Shown here piece after piece: positions 11,525 through 20,675 of a stretch of 64,000 nucleotides of DNA. The DNA is from Sphingobacteriales bacterium (GTDB taxonomy: Bacteria; Bacteroidota; Bacteroidia; UKL13-3). Each line of letters opens with the position of its first letter. The stretch's first letter is position 1. Location: NCBI GenBank assembly GCA_021299635.1, contig JAJTFA010000006.1, positions 1 to 64,000 on the forward strand, read 5' to 3'. The notes under the pieces are model-generated. The model saw only the letters and a program-made list of their open reading frames with translations, ran no database searches and had not been told where the DNA came from. The translations under genes and the position numbers were made by a program.

Positions 11525-12198
11525 AGTTCAAATTTATAGCCTACTCCTTTAACAGTACCTATGTACTCATCTCCCAACTTTTCACGCAGTTTGCGTATAT
11601 GTACATCTATTGTGCGATCAACAACAAGTACTTCATCACCCCAAACTTTTTCCAAAATATATTCTCTTGTAAAAACCTTACCGGGTTTGCTGGCCAATAA
11701 ATACAGGAGTTCAAATTCCTTACGGGCCAGTTGAATTTTCACACCGTTTTTGTAAACCAAAAATGTTTCCCGGTCAATCACAATATCGCCAACAGTAAGT
11801 TTTGTTTCAGCAACTTCTTTATTTTTTCTTCTCAAGATTGCGCTAAGCCTGCTTAATAACACACGTGGTTTAATGGGCTTAGATATATAATCATCTGCTC
11901 CGGCATTAAAACCTGCAATCTCAGAATACTCTTCGGCACGCGCTGTTAGGAAAACAACAAAGGTTTGTACAAATAATGGGTCAGATTTAATTTGTTTACA
12001 TGCCTCAATGCCATCCATTACTGGCATCATCACGTCCAATAGAATTAAATCGGGCTTAACTTTTCTGGCAACATCTATAGCTTCTTGTCCATTATGAGCA
12101 AGAGACACATCATAACCCTCCTTCTTTAGATTATACTGGATAAATTCCAGAATATCATTTTCATCATCAACCACCAAGATTTTAAATGTCTTTTCCAT
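11521..12198 (-). CDS. OmpR/PhoB-family response regulator
   Basis: 225 residues. The receiver domain has the acidic pair Asp11-Asp12, phosphoacceptor Asp55 (LILLDVMMPVMDG) and the switch residues Thr/Lys (FLTARAE, ISKPIKP). The C-terminal winged helix ends in the usual VVDRTIDVHIRKLREKLGD...IGTVKGVGYKFEL. It is the partner of the kinase gene that overlaps its stop. The nearest Bacteroidota relatives by eye are PhoB/RprY-like regulators. It lies 73 bases downstream of the thioredoxin-like gene, so it may belong to the gatB transcript or have its own promoter in that gap. Confidence 0.95.
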   Translation of the reverse strand: MEKTFKILVVDDENDILEFIQYNLKKEGYDVSLAHNGQEAIDVARKVKPDLILLDVMMPVMDGIEACKQIKSDPLFVQTFVVFLTARAEEYSEIAGFNAGADDYISKPIKPRVLLSRLSAILRRKNKEVAETKLTVGDIVIDRETFLVYKNGVKIQLARKEFELLYLLASKPGKVFTREYILEKVWGDEVLVVDRTIDVHIRKLREKLGDEYIGTVKGVGYKFEL

Positions 12199-12271
12199 TA
12201 TTTATTTTTTTGTAAGAATAGACAGTTGCTATTGCTGTAATGTTAATTCAAGTTTAAATTATTGTTAATCA

Positions 12272-13387
12272 TTAGAAGTTGCCCATTAGCTCGGCTAATT
12301 TATCTTCCAATTGTTTACCTCTTAAGTTTTTAGCTAATATTTTACCCTCTTTATCAAGCAGCACAGTAAAAGGTATGCCTTCTATATTATAGTCTTTTAC
12401 AACAGATGAATTCCATTTTTGCAAATCAGAAACATGGGTCCACAGCAATTTATCATCATTAATGGCTTTTATCCATGCATCTTTATTATCGTCCAGAGAA
12501 ACGCTAAATACGTCAAAACCACGTATTTTATACTTGTTGTACATACGTACCACATTTGGATTTTCTTCGCGGCATGGCCTGCACCACGAAGCCCAAAAAT
12601 CTACCAATACATATTTGCCACGTAATGATGACAAAGCAACCGATTTGCCAAATGGATCATTTTGTATAATTTCTGGTGCAACCTGCCCTATTGCTGTTTT
12701 CTTCATCAGTTCTACCCTGCTATGCAGCTCGGCTGCATACTTAGAAGCTGTCATATTTAAATAGAGCCTTTCATCTACCTGTTTCAAAAATTCAAAATCG
12801 GCATCCGGGAGTAAAAAGTTTGATACAAAGTATGCAGCAACACTATTCGTGTTATTTGCCAATTTAACAAGTTCTAATTTTCGTGCAAGTAAAATGGAAT
12901 CATATTCATTGCGAATTCTTGCTTGAATAGATGCAGAAGGAACATTTCCTTTGGTAAGAGATGTGTACTTATTTTCCATGTTTCGCATGGCAATCAAAAA
13001 TACATTGTTTGATTGCATAATTTTTCGAAGTTCTTCGCTATCTGCCGATCCGTTTACACCAAAGGCATCAGGTTTTTGCGCATCAATAGAAACCGCAATA
13101 TCGCTGGCCGAATCAAGCACCAGCACTACCGCACCATTAGGAGTAGTAATTGTACTAAATGTTTTTTCATGAACATTACCCTGCAGTTCAAAGGTTCCAT
13201 CTGCATTAACGGTAGCCGTATCAAGTAAAATGAGTCCCTGATTGGTTATTTCATTTAGCGAAATAATTTTATCCGTGTTATTGGTTATTTTTCCTTTGAT
13301 TCGAAAACCTGCATTCTTTTGCTTTTCTGAACAGGAGCTTATGGCTATTAGTAAGGCCATGCTGCCTGATAAAACGATATTTTTCAT
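12272..13387 (-). CDS. TlpA-like thioredoxin lipoprotein with DUF4369 domain
   Basis: 371 residues. A lipoprotein signal ends at Cys19 (AISSC). It is followed by a DUF4369-type beta domain (about 27-125), a helical linker, and a thioredoxin-fold domain (about 235-371) with the active site WCRPC (Cys269, Cys272) in FWASWCRPCREENPNV and the cis-proline loop GIPFTVLLD. Proteins of this build reduce disulfides in the periplasm of Bacteroidota, often linked to cytochrome c maturation or redox stress; the target here is unknown. Only one base separates its start from the gatB stop, so it is co-transcribed with gatB. Confidence 0.93.
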   Translation of the reverse strand: MKNIVLSGSMALLIAISSCSEKQKNAGFRIKGKITNNTDKIISLNEITNQGLILLDTATVNADGTFELQGNVHEKTFSTITTPNGAVVLVLDSASDIAVSIDAQKPDAFGVNGSADSEELRKIMQSNNVFLIAMRNMENKYTSLTKGNVPSASIQARIRNEYDSILLARKLELVKLANNTNSVAAYFVSNFLLPDADFEFLKQVDERLYLNMTASKYAAELHSRVELMKKTAIGQVAPEIIQNDPFGKSVALSSLRGKYVLVDFWASWCRPCREENPNVVRMYNKYKIRGFDVFSVSLDDNKDAWIKAINDDKLLWTHVSDLQKWNSSVVKDYNIEGIPFTVLLDKEGKILAKNLRGKQLEDKLAELMGNF

Positions 13388-13388
13388 G

Positions 13389-14846
13389 CTATATTTTATC
13401 TAATGTATCTTTAACCAGCTTGCTGGCCACCTTTGGATCGGCTTTGCCTCTACTTAATTTCATAACCTCACCCATAAATAAACCCACCAGCGAAACCTTG
13501 CCGGTTTTGTATTCTGTTACCTTTTCAGGGAAACGAGCAATTGCCTCATCAACAATTTTCTGCAATTCATCTGAATTGCTTTCCTGAATCACATTTAATG
13601 TTTCCGCAATTTCTAAAGCCGATTTGTGGTGTTCCCTTAACATTACAGGAAAAACTTCCTTAGTGGCTACGGTTGAGCTTACTTTACCAGAGTCTATCAA
13701 ATCTATGATTTCCGCAATTTTTGCGGGTTGCAATACAAAATCTTTTATTTCAAGGGCTTGCTCATTTAAATAGCCTTTTACTTGCACCATTACCCAATTT
13801 GCTGCCGATTTAAAATTGCCTGTATGTTTCAATACTGCCTCAAAATATGATGCTACATCTTTGTTTTCGGTGAGCACGCCAGCATCATATGCACTTAACC
13901 CATAAACAGCAGTAAACTGGTGAAACAATTCCTTAGGTAATGCAGGCATTTGTGCCTTTACAGCATCAATAAACTCTGCTGTAATATGCAAAGGCGGTAA
14001 ATCAGGCTCAGAAAAATATCTGTAATCACTTGCACCCTCTTTGGAACGCATCACAATGGTTTCACCCTTCATGGCATCAAAAGTTCTGGTTTCCTGGAAG
14101 ATCTTCTCTCCTGCTGTTATGGCATCAATTTGTCTTACTATCTCATAATCGATGGCACGCTGCACATTTCGGATAGAGTTCATGTTCTTTACTTCCACCT
14201 TGGTGCCAAAAGTTTTGTTTCCTTTTAATCTTACAGATACGTTTGCATCACAGCGCATAGACCCTTCTTCCATATTACCATCACATATATCCAAATAACG
14301 CAACAGTTTTCTAACCTCACTTAAATACAGGTAAGCTTCTTCGCCTGTGCGTATTTCCGGTTGTGTTACCATTTCGACCAATGCAGTGCCTGCGCGGTTA
14401 TAATCAATCAGGGTGTCATATACATCTTGGTCGTGCATGCTTTTGCCGGTATCCTCTTCCATGTGAATACGTATTAGTCCAATACGTTTTTCGGTACCGT
14501 CTTTCAGTTTTATTTCTATATAGCCGTTTTCGCAAATTGGTGTGTTGTGTTGCGAAATCTGATAGCCCTTTGGCAGGTCGGCATAGAAGTAATTTTTTCT
14601 GGCATAGTAGTTATGAGGTATGATGTCGCACTGGCAGGCAAGCCCTAATTTCACTGCATACTTCACTGCTTCTTTGTTGTGCACGGGAAGTGCACCCGGA
14701 TGGCCTAAACTAATAGGGCCAACTTGCGTATTGGGCATGGCACCATAAGTAATGGCATCGCTGCAAAAGGCCTTACTCTTGGTTAGCATTTGTGCATGAA
14801 CCTCTAACCCTATCACTGCCTCATATAAATTATAGTCTGTACTCAT
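13389..14846 (-). CDS. gatB: Asp-tRNA(Asn)/Glu-tRNA(Gln) amidotransferase subunit B
   Basis: 485 residues from the ATG at 14846. The protein opens with YEAVIGLEVHAQ and has the conserved YFYADLPKGYQISQ, DYNRAGTALVEMVTQP and SMRCDANVS blocks, then the C-terminal GatB/YqeY tail domain that binds tRNA. GatB is the kinase and tRNA-binding part of GatCAB, which converts mischarged Glu-tRNA(Gln) to Gln-tRNA(Gln). A longer reading from a TTG at 14873 is unlikely, because that codon lies inside the predicted -7 box. gatA and gatC are not in the window, which is normal for dispersed gat genes. It heads a minus-strand run ending in the two-component pair. Confidence 0.97.
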   Translation of the reverse strand: MSTDYNLYEAVIGLEVHAQMLTKSKAFCSDAITYGAMPNTQVGPISLGHPGALPVHNKEAVKYAVKLGLACQCDIIPHNYYARKNYFYADLPKGYQISQHNTPICENGYIEIKLKDGTEKRIGLIRIHMEEDTGKSMHDQDVYDTLIDYNRAGTALVEMVTQPEIRTGEEAYLYLSEVRKLLRYLDICDGNMEEGSMRCDANVSVRLKGNKTFGTKVEVKNMNSIRNVQRAIDYEIVRQIDAITAGEKIFQETRTFDAMKGETIVMRSKEGASDYRYFSEPDLPPLHITAEFIDAVKAQMPALPKELFHQFTAVYGLSAYDAGVLTENKDVASYFEAVLKHTGNFKSAANWVMVQVKGYLNEQALEIKDFVLQPAKIAEIIDLIDSGKVSSTVATKEVFPVMLREHHKSALEIAETLNVIQESNSDELQKIVDEAIARFPEKVTEYKTGKVSLVGLFMGEVMKLSRGKADPKVASKLVKDTLDKI

Positions 14847-14870
14847 TTCAGGAAATTGCTCAATTAGGGG

Positions 14871-14878
14871 CAAATTTA
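14871..14878 (-). promoter_or_regulatory. -7 box of gatB
   Basis: TAAATTTG on the minus strand matches TAnnTTTG exactly and lies 24 bases before the ATG at 14846. The -33 element is not convincing. Its position is the main reason for rejecting the upstream TTG start. Confidence 0.5.
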
Positions 14879-14980
14879 TTCTTTCGTTTCATACCTTCAT
14901 AAAATAGTTTCAACCCTTTTAGTTATGATTAACTTTTTTTTGAGCAGCCAACAAACATTATGTTTGATGGCAAAACATCT

Positions 14981-14988
14981 TACATTTG
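14981..14988 (+). promoter_or_regulatory. -7 box of the DUF962 gene
   Basis: TACATTTG matches TAnnTTTG exactly, 21 bases before the ATG at 15010. The possible -33 element (TTATG near 14958-14962) is weak. Confidence 0.45.
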
Positions 14989-15009
14989 TTTTAATCCAAT
15001 ACGTTTAGC

Positions 15010-15456
15010 ATGAAATCTATACATAATTTATTCGAGGAGTATGCCGAAAACCACAGGAATCCGCTAAATAAAGCTATACACTGGGTGTGCGTACCTGCCA
15101 TATTTTTTAGCATTGTTCTCTTGCTATTGCAGGTGCGCCTGCATGAATATGTTTCACTGGCATCGGTATCAATAGTTGCGGTGGTTCTATATTTCCTAAG
15201 GCTATCTCCTCCGTTTGCAGCAGGCATGGTATTTCTGTATATCTTAAGCATGGTAGGTGCCAAAATAATGGCAATGCAAGGTATAATACTATGGCAAGCA
15301 GGATTATACATTTTTGCTACTGCATGGTTTGGGCAATTCATTGGTCATAAAATAGAAGGTAAGAAGCCATCATTTCTTACCGATGTAAAATTTTTACTGA
15401 TTGGCCCAGCATGGCTTATGGGTTTCATTTTTAAACGCATTGGAATCAAATACTAA
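15010..15456 (+). CDS. DUF962 / Mpo1-like membrane protein
   Basis: 148 residues with four hydrophobic helices. The family pattern is clear: an N-terminal HRNPLNKAIHWVCVP block (conserved His/Asn/His) and, after the third helix, GQFIGHKIEGKKPSF. In yeast, Mpo1 of this family is an iron-dependent dioxygenase in alpha-oxidation of 2-hydroxy fatty acids, using such histidines. Whether bacterial members share that reaction is not established, so a lipid-oxidation role here is inference. It is 66 bases ahead of the next gene, which has its own promoter. Confidence 0.85.
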   Translation: MKSIHNLFEEYAENHRNPLNKAIHWVCVPAIFFSIVLLLLQVRLHEYVSLASVSIVAVVLYFLRLSPPFAAGMVFLYILSMVGAKIMAMQGIILWQAGLYIFATAWFGQFIGHKIEGKKPSFLTDVKFLLIGPAWLMGFIFKRIGIKY

Positions 15457-15484
15457 AGGAATTTACCAAAAGCCTTGTTTTGCT

Positions 15485-15516
15485 TTTGACATAACTGCAG
15501 TATTGACTTACATTTG
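15485..15516 (+). promoter_or_regulatory. Predicted promoter of the beta-CASP RNase gene, nearly leaderless
   Basis: TTTG (15485-15488), 20 bases, then TACATTTG (15509-15516), a perfect -7 box. The ATG is at 15523, six bases later. The in-frame TTG at 15514 lies within the box and is rejected as a start. Confidence 0.65.
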
Positions 15517-15522
15517 ACAAGC

Positions 15523-16935
15523 ATGAATTCCATTAATCTTCAATTTTTTGGTGCCGCAAGGCAAGTTACAGGCAGCAAACACCTCCTTACCACTCCAAAG
15601 GGCAAAAAATTGCTCCTTGATTGCGGTCTTTTTCAGGGTAAGGTTCCTAATGGTCAAGACCTGAATAGGCATTTTGGTTTTGCACCCTACGAAATTGATT
15701 ATGTAATTCTATCTCATGCACATATTGACCACAGCGGTCTTATTCCGAGGCTAGTTAGAGAGGGCTTTACTGGTAAAATTTATTGTACGCCTGCAACCTT
15801 TTCATTATGTGAAATAATGTTAATGGACTCTGCACACATACAGGAATCTGATTTAAAATATGTGAATGAAAGACGCAAAAAACGAAACGAAACCATTTTT
15901 GACCCGCTTTATGATGTGGAGGATGTAGAAAAAGCGCTTACCCTTTTTAAACTGACTCCATACAATCAGCCAACCGCAATTGATGATGAAACAGAGTTGT
16001 TATTTACCGATGCCGGACATTTGCTGGGAAGCGCTTGCGTGCACCTGGATATCAAAACGGGCAACGATCGTAAAAAGCGTATCACTTTTTCCGGAGATAT
16101 TGGTTGTTATGGCCGCAAGATTTTAAAGGATCCGCAGCCTTTCAGACAATGTGATGTTTTAATATGTGAATCGACCTATGGGGACCGTTTGCATCCTGAC
16201 CGCAGCAATGAAGAGCATCACCTATATGAAATTGTTAAAAAAACATGTGTAGAAAACCTGGGAAAACTGATTATACCAGCCTTTAGCGTAGACCGCACGC
16301 AGGAAATCATTTATTCACTTGACCGTATGGCCAATGCAGGCATACTTCCGCATATCAAAGTTTTTGTAGACAGCCCACTCTCTATTAAAGCTACGGATGT
16401 TATACGCAAACATGAAGAATGCTTTGATGATGAATTCATAAATTATATCCGTAAAGACCCCAATCCATTTGGGTTTAAAGACCTGCACTACATTAGTAAG
16501 GTTGAAGATTCTAAAATGATTAATAAGTTAAAGGAGCCTTGCATCATCATCTCTTCTTCAGGTATGGCTGAAGCCGGCAGGGTTAAACATCATATAAAAA
16601 ACAATATCTCAAACCATCAAAATACCATTTTGCTTGTAGGCTACTGTACCCCATACAGTTTAGGTGGCAGGCTAAAAGCAGGTAATAAAACGGTGCGAAT
16701 TTTTGGCGAAGATTATGAGGTAAAAGCCAATATTGAGTCTATTGAATATTACAGTGCTCATGGAGATTATGAGGAAATGTTGAGGTTGCTGGAATGCCAG
16801 GATAAAGGCCAAATTAAGCGTATATTTTTGGTGCATGGCGAGTATGAAACTCAAAAAGTTTATAAAGAAAAACTAATTGAACATGGTTATCATAATATTG
16901 ACATCCCTGAACAGGAAGAAATCTTTACCCTATAA
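15523..16935 (+). CDS. Beta-CASP metallo-beta-lactamase-fold ribonuclease
   Basis: 470 residues. The metal-binding signature HAHIDHSG, further ligands at DAGHLLGSA and SGDIG, and the beta-CASP motifs (CESTYGDR, IIPAFSVDRTQEI, ISSSGMAEAGR, and the C-terminal SAHGD and VHGE histidines) identify an RNA-processing exonuclease of the YSH1/CPSF-73-like bacterial group rather than a beta-lactamase. Substrate RNAs are unknown. Its stop codon directly abuts the ATG of the next gene with no spacer, so the two are in one operon. Confidence 0.93.
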   Translation: MNSINLQFFGAARQVTGSKHLLTTPKGKKLLLDCGLFQGKVPNGQDLNRHFGFAPYEIDYVILSHAHIDHSGLIPRLVREGFTGKIYCTPATFSLCEIMLMDSAHIQESDLKYVNERRKKRNETIFDPLYDVEDVEKALTLFKLTPYNQPTAIDDETELLFTDAGHLLGSACVHLDIKTGNDRKKRITFSGDIGCYGRKILKDPQPFRQCDVLICESTYGDRLHPDRSNEEHHLYEIVKKTCVENLGKLIIPAFSVDRTQEIIYSLDRMANAGILPHIKVFVDSPLSIKATDVIRKHEECFDDEFINYIRKDPNPFGFKDLHYISKVEDSKMINKLKEPCIIISSSGMAEAGRVKHHIKNNISNHQNTILLVGYCTPYSLGGRLKAGNKTVRIFGEDYEVKANIESIEYYSAHGDYEEMLRLLECQDKGQIKRIFLVHGEYETQKVYKEKLIEHGYHNIDIPEQEEIFTL

Positions 16936-17694
16936 ATGAAAGAAAATAAAAGAACCATCTTGTTTTTATTGCTTGGCTCATTCTTTATTGCCAACGCAAT
17001 CATTGCAGAGTTTATAGGTGTTAAGATTTTTTCAGTTGAAGAAACTTTAGGCATACCTCCTATTACCTTAAACTTGTTTGGTGATGTTTATTCCTTTAAC
17101 ATGACGGCAGGGGTTCTTTTGTGGCCTCTTGTGTTTATCATGTCGGATATAATTAATGAATACTTTGGCAGAAGTGGTGTAAAACTCTTTTCATATATAG
17201 CAGCAGTGCTTATAACGTACGCCTTTATTGTGGTGTATGCTTCAATAAAAACTGTACCTGCAGCATTTTGGTTAACCAAAGAAACTGCTGAGGGTACTTT
17301 AAATATGCAAACGGCTTTTGGTGCGGTATTTGGACAGGGACTATGGATTATTGGCGGCTCTCTCATAGCTTTTTTAATAGGTCAGCTAGTGGATGTCCAT
17401 ATATTTCACCATATTAAAAAGAGAACCGGTGAAAAGGCCTTATGGCTTCGTGCAACAGGATCTACCCTTATTTCGCAGCTCATAGATAGTTTTGTAGTGC
17501 TGGTTATTGCCTTTTATATTGGTGGAAAATGGCCGCTGAAATTGGTATTGGCAGTGGGTGTGGTAAATTATATTTATAAGTTCATGGTAGCTGTTTGCCT
17601 AACACCAATGTTGTATCTGCTGCATCAGCTTATAGACGTCTGGCTGGGTAAGGAATTGGCAAAGCAGATGATAGACGATGCGCATAAGCAATAA
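16936..17694 (+). CDS. Queuosine precursor transporter (YhhQ/VUT family)
   Basis: 252 residues with six hydrophobic segments. Family features are the first-helix start LLLGSFFIANAIIAEFIGVK, the MSDIINEYFGR motif after the second membrane segment, and LRATGSTLISQLIDSFVVLVIAF near the C-terminus. Members import queuine or preQ0/preQ1 for the queuosine modification in GUN-anticodon tRNAs. No tgt or que gene is in the window. It starts immediately after the RNase gene, an association of an RNA-processing enzyme with a tRNA-modification nutrient importer. Confidence 0.92.
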   Translation: MKENKRTILFLLLGSFFIANAIIAEFIGVKIFSVEETLGIPPITLNLFGDVYSFNMTAGVLLWPLVFIMSDIINEYFGRSGVKLFSYIAAVLITYAFIVVYASIKTVPAAFWLTKETAEGTLNMQTAFGAVFGQGLWIIGGSLIAFLIGQLVDVHIFHHIKKRTGEKALWLRATGSTLISQLIDSFVVLVIAFYIGGKWPLKLVLAVGVVNYIYKFMVAVCLTPMLYLLHQLIDVWLGKELAKQMIDDAHKQ

Positions 17695-17745
17695 AGTAAA
17701 TTTGAAATAAAATGTTATGACAGCAGTGCTCAATTTTACCTCTAC

Positions 17746-20307
17746 ATGCGAAACTTACTTTTATTATTTAGTTTTGGTTTAAGTTATGTGTGCAATGGTC
17801 AGCATGCCATTATCAAAGGCACTGTTGAATCAGAAAATAAGGAGCCATTACCTTATGCAAGCGTGTATATTAAATCTCTAAACCTATCAACCACTAGCAA
17901 TAATAATGGTGATTTTCAACTGAAAGTTCCGGAAGGCAGGCACGAGTTGAGCTGCCATTACATCGGCTTTAAACCAAAAACAATTACAACTACCGTAGCA
18001 CTAAATGAAACCAGATCTGTTCTTTTTTCATTACAGCCTGAACAATATAAATTAAGCGAGGTGCAGATAAATGCAACTACAGAAGATCCCGCTTACCCCA
18101 TCATGCGCCAGGCAATTGCCAGAAGAGGCCTGTACCGATATGAAGCTAAAGAATTTGCTTGCCGTGTTTATCTGAAAGGCATGCAAAGATTAACCAAAGC
18201 ACCCAAAAGGGTAATGTTAATTAAAGTTCCCGAGGATATTAAACCTGGTGTTATTTACCTAAGCGAATCCTTGTCTGATTTGCAGTTTCAAATACCTGAT
18301 AAAATAAAGGAGAAACTCATTTCTTCGAAAGTTAGTGGAGATAACCGTGCCTTTAGTTTTAACCGCGCTGGCGCTATTAAATTTTCTTTATATGAGCCTA
18401 CTATTAATTCTTTTGGTTTAAGTGAAAGAGGCTTTGTTTCCCCGCTATCTGGCCAAGCTTTTACCATGTATAAGTTTAAGCTGGAAGGCGAATCAGAAGA
18501 AAATGGTCAGGTTATTTATAAGATAAAACTCATTCCAAAACGCAACCATGATCCTGTTTTTAGAGGATATATTTATATTGTGAAAAACAGTTGGCGTTTG
18601 CATAGCACGGATTTACTGGTGAATAAAGATGCAGGCGTTGAGTTTGTTGATACGCTTTATATAAAGCAACAGTATACACCACAATCCAATGGCGTATGGA
18701 TGCCAAGCAGCCAGCGCTTTATTTTTCAGTTTGAGGCATTTGGTTTTAAGGGTAACGGATATTTTGTAGCCTCTTATTCTAATTATAATGTCAATCCTAA
18801 TTATCCGGCCGTATTTTACCATAAAGAGCAAAAAGCCATTGCAGAGAATAATCCTCCACCTCAGATAAAGAAAGTAAAAACCATAATGTGGAAAAAGGAA
18901 TTAAAAAAGCAGGACTCCTCTCTGTTTTCAAAAAAGCATTTTAATAATGAGTTGCTGAATATTGACAAAACAGCCAATAAAACACCCGACAGCTTGTGGG
19001 ATGCTGTAAGACCTGTGCCTTTAACAGATGAAGAAAAAGCGGATTACAAAGAAAAAGACAGCATTCAAACGGTTCATGAATCTCAAACCTATTTGGATTC
19101 AATGGATCGGGTAGAAAATAAGCCGGAAATATTTGGCGTACTCTTCACAGGTTATACTTACACAAATAGTTATAGAAAAACATATTTTACCATTGAACCT
19201 CCTCCATCCATTATACAATTCAATACAGTTGAAGGCTGGGTGCTTAACCCAAAATTAACTTATGAGCGTAAACTTGAAGACAATACTTCCTATAGCATTT
19301 TAGCACAAGCACGTTATGGTTTTGCCTCTTCGGCTTGGTATGGCAAAGTGGGTGCATCATGGAATTTTGATGCTATCAAAGAATCAAGATTAGGGTTTGA
19401 AGCGGGTAATTTTATAGCACAATTTAACAGTAATGAACCCATCAGCCCATTTATAAATTCGGCATATACCCTTGCGGGTGAGGTCAATTATATGAAGTTA
19501 TATGAAAAGGCCTTTTTGAATATAAATTATACAAGTGAAGTTGCAAATGGTGTGAGGCTTAATATAAAAGCTGAGTATGCAAACCGAAGTAACTTATACA
19601 ATCGCACACATTACAGTTTTGCAGGTGAAAAATATGAACGTTTCACCTCTAATCAACCTATAAATATGGAGTTGCCCAATGGGCAGTTTGATGCTCATCG
19701 GGCTATTTTATTGGATTTGCGACTGAGGTTAACATTTGCCCAAAAATATATTTCCAGGCCTGATATGAAAATTGACTTCAGGAGCAAATACCCTTATGTA
19801 TTTATTGGCTATAAAAAAGGTTTTGGTATTGAGTCTACTTCACCGGATTTTGATGAACTTAGTTTTTCTTCTTATTATTCTTTGGACTTAGGTTTACTTG
19901 GTTTTGCAGATATCAGGGCTGGTGTAGGCATGTTTATGAATAATAAACGCACCTACTTAATGGATAAACATCATTTTGAAGGCAACCAGACCATCTTTTC
20001 ACTGAGAGGTTTTAGAGGGTATCAGCTGCTGCCTTATTACCAATACAGCACTTCCAGGCAAATTGCGCAGGCATTTTACTCGCATCATTTCAATGGTTTT
20101 TTTATTAATAAAATACCTATGTTAAGAAAATTACGTTGGCAGGAAGTAGTTGCGGTCAATTATCTGCACACACCGGATTTAGCGCACTATATTGAGTGGG
20201 GCGCGGGTATTGAACATATTTTTAAAATAATCAGAGTTGATTATTATCAATCATATATTTCAGGAAACTATCTCATGCAGGGGATGCGCATAGGGTTTGG
20301 GTTTTAG
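17746..20307 (+). CDS. DUF5686 outer-membrane protein with CarboxypepD_reg domain
   Basis: 853 residues. The signal peptide (MRNLLLLFSFGLSYVCNG) is followed by a carboxypeptidase-regulatory-like beta sandwich (about 20-105: IKGTVESENKEPLPYASVYI...), then a long DUF5686 region whose C-terminal half is rich in alternating aromatic beta strands and ends in GMRIGFGF, an outer-membrane barrel ending in Phe. The build resembles TonB-dependent receptors but no plug domain is recognisable. Function unknown; members are often near transport or cell-surface genes. The gap to the previous gene is 51 bases. Confidence 0.88.
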   Translation: MRNLLLLFSFGLSYVCNGQHAIIKGTVESENKEPLPYASVYIKSLNLSTTSNNNGDFQLKVPEGRHELSCHYIGFKPKTITTTVALNETRSVLFSLQPEQYKLSEVQINATTEDPAYPIMRQAIARRGLYRYEAKEFACRVYLKGMQRLTKAPKRVMLIKVPEDIKPGVIYLSESLSDLQFQIPDKIKEKLISSKVSGDNRAFSFNRAGAIKFSLYEPTINSFGLSERGFVSPLSGQAFTMYKFKLEGESEENGQVIYKIKLIPKRNHDPVFRGYIYIVKNSWRLHSTDLLVNKDAGVEFVDTLYIKQQYTPQSNGVWMPSSQRFIFQFEAFGFKGNGYFVASYSNYNVNPNYPAVFYHKEQKAIAENNPPPQIKKVKTIMWKKELKKQDSSLFSKKHFNNELLNIDKTANKTPDSLWDAVRPVPLTDEEKADYKEKDSIQTVHESQTYLDSMDRVENKPEIFGVLFTGYTYTNSYRKTYFTIEPPPSIIQFNTVEGWVLNPKLTYERKLEDNTSYSILAQARYGFASSAWYGKVGASWNFDAIKESRLGFEAGNFIAQFNSNEPISPFINSAYTLAGEVNYMKLYEKAFLNINYTSEVANGVRLNIKAEYANRSNLYNRTHYSFAGEKYERFTSNQPINMELPNGQFDAHRAILLDLRLRLTFAQKYISRPDMKIDFRSKYPYVFIGYKKGFGIESTSPDFDELSFSSYYSLDLGLLGFADIRAGVGMFMNNKRTYLMDKHHFEGNQTIFSLRGFRGYQLLPYYQYSTSRQIAQAFYSHHFNGFFINKIPMLRKLRWQEVVAVNYLHTPDLAHYIEWGAGIEHIFKIIRVDYYQSYISGNYLMQGMRIGFGF

Positions 20308-20444
20308 CAATGCTTAGCTCGTTATTTCGGAATACTAACATGAAATCCAAGCTTTTTTATGTTACAGGATTATTCCATGATCCTTAAAGAAGCTCTGGCA
20401 GTGGATCAAAACAAAAACGCTAGGCGTTTACAGGCATTTCGCCA

Positions 20445-20480
20445 CTAACAAAAAAGCAAGCTTTTTTGTTAGCTTGCTTC
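20445..20480 (-). terminator. Terminator of tRNA-Arg
   Basis: On the minus strand AAGCAAGC (within 20472-20479) pairs with GCTTGCTT across a loop of about ten bases, followed by a T-run. The same bases also form a larger palindrome, CTAACAAAAAAGC...GCTTTTTTGTTAG. It lies 29 bases beyond the tRNA 3' end. An AAACGC-TAG-GCGTTT mini-hairpin sits just left of it at 20415-20429. Confidence 0.75.
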
Positions 20481-20508
20481 ATTCCTGATGCTTGTTTTGA
20501 TCAGTTAG

Positions 20509-20582
20509 TAGTCCCAACAGGATTCGAACCTGTGACCATCGGTTTAGAAAACCGGTGCTCTATCCAGCTGAGCTATGGGACC
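20509..20582 (-). tRNA. tRNA-Arg (anticodon TCT)
   Basis: A 74-nt cloverleaf on the minus strand: acceptor GGTCCCA with TGGGACT (one G.U at the end), D-arm GCTC...GAGC, anticodon loop TTTCTAA, T-arm ACAGG-TTCGAAT-CCTGT. The anticodon TCT reads AGA/AGG codons. The anticodon stem has a C.A mismatch at its first pair (27-43). CCA is not encoded. A terminator follows. Confidence 0.95.
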
Positions 20583-20675
20583 GATTTTGGGAGCGGCAAA
20601 ATAAGGCAAAATATTATTCAGAAGCAAGCGCAGACTGCACCGAAAACTACTCCATTCTATTAGTTGACCTTAAGG

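Noticed and set aside
14847-14873. Longer gatB starting at TTG 14873
   Set aside because: The TTG is part of a perfect -7 box, and the extra residues are not family-like.
20466-20663. Open frame of 65 codons across the tRNA-Arg gene
   Set aside because: The peptide is the antisense translation of tRNA sequence, a common false gene.
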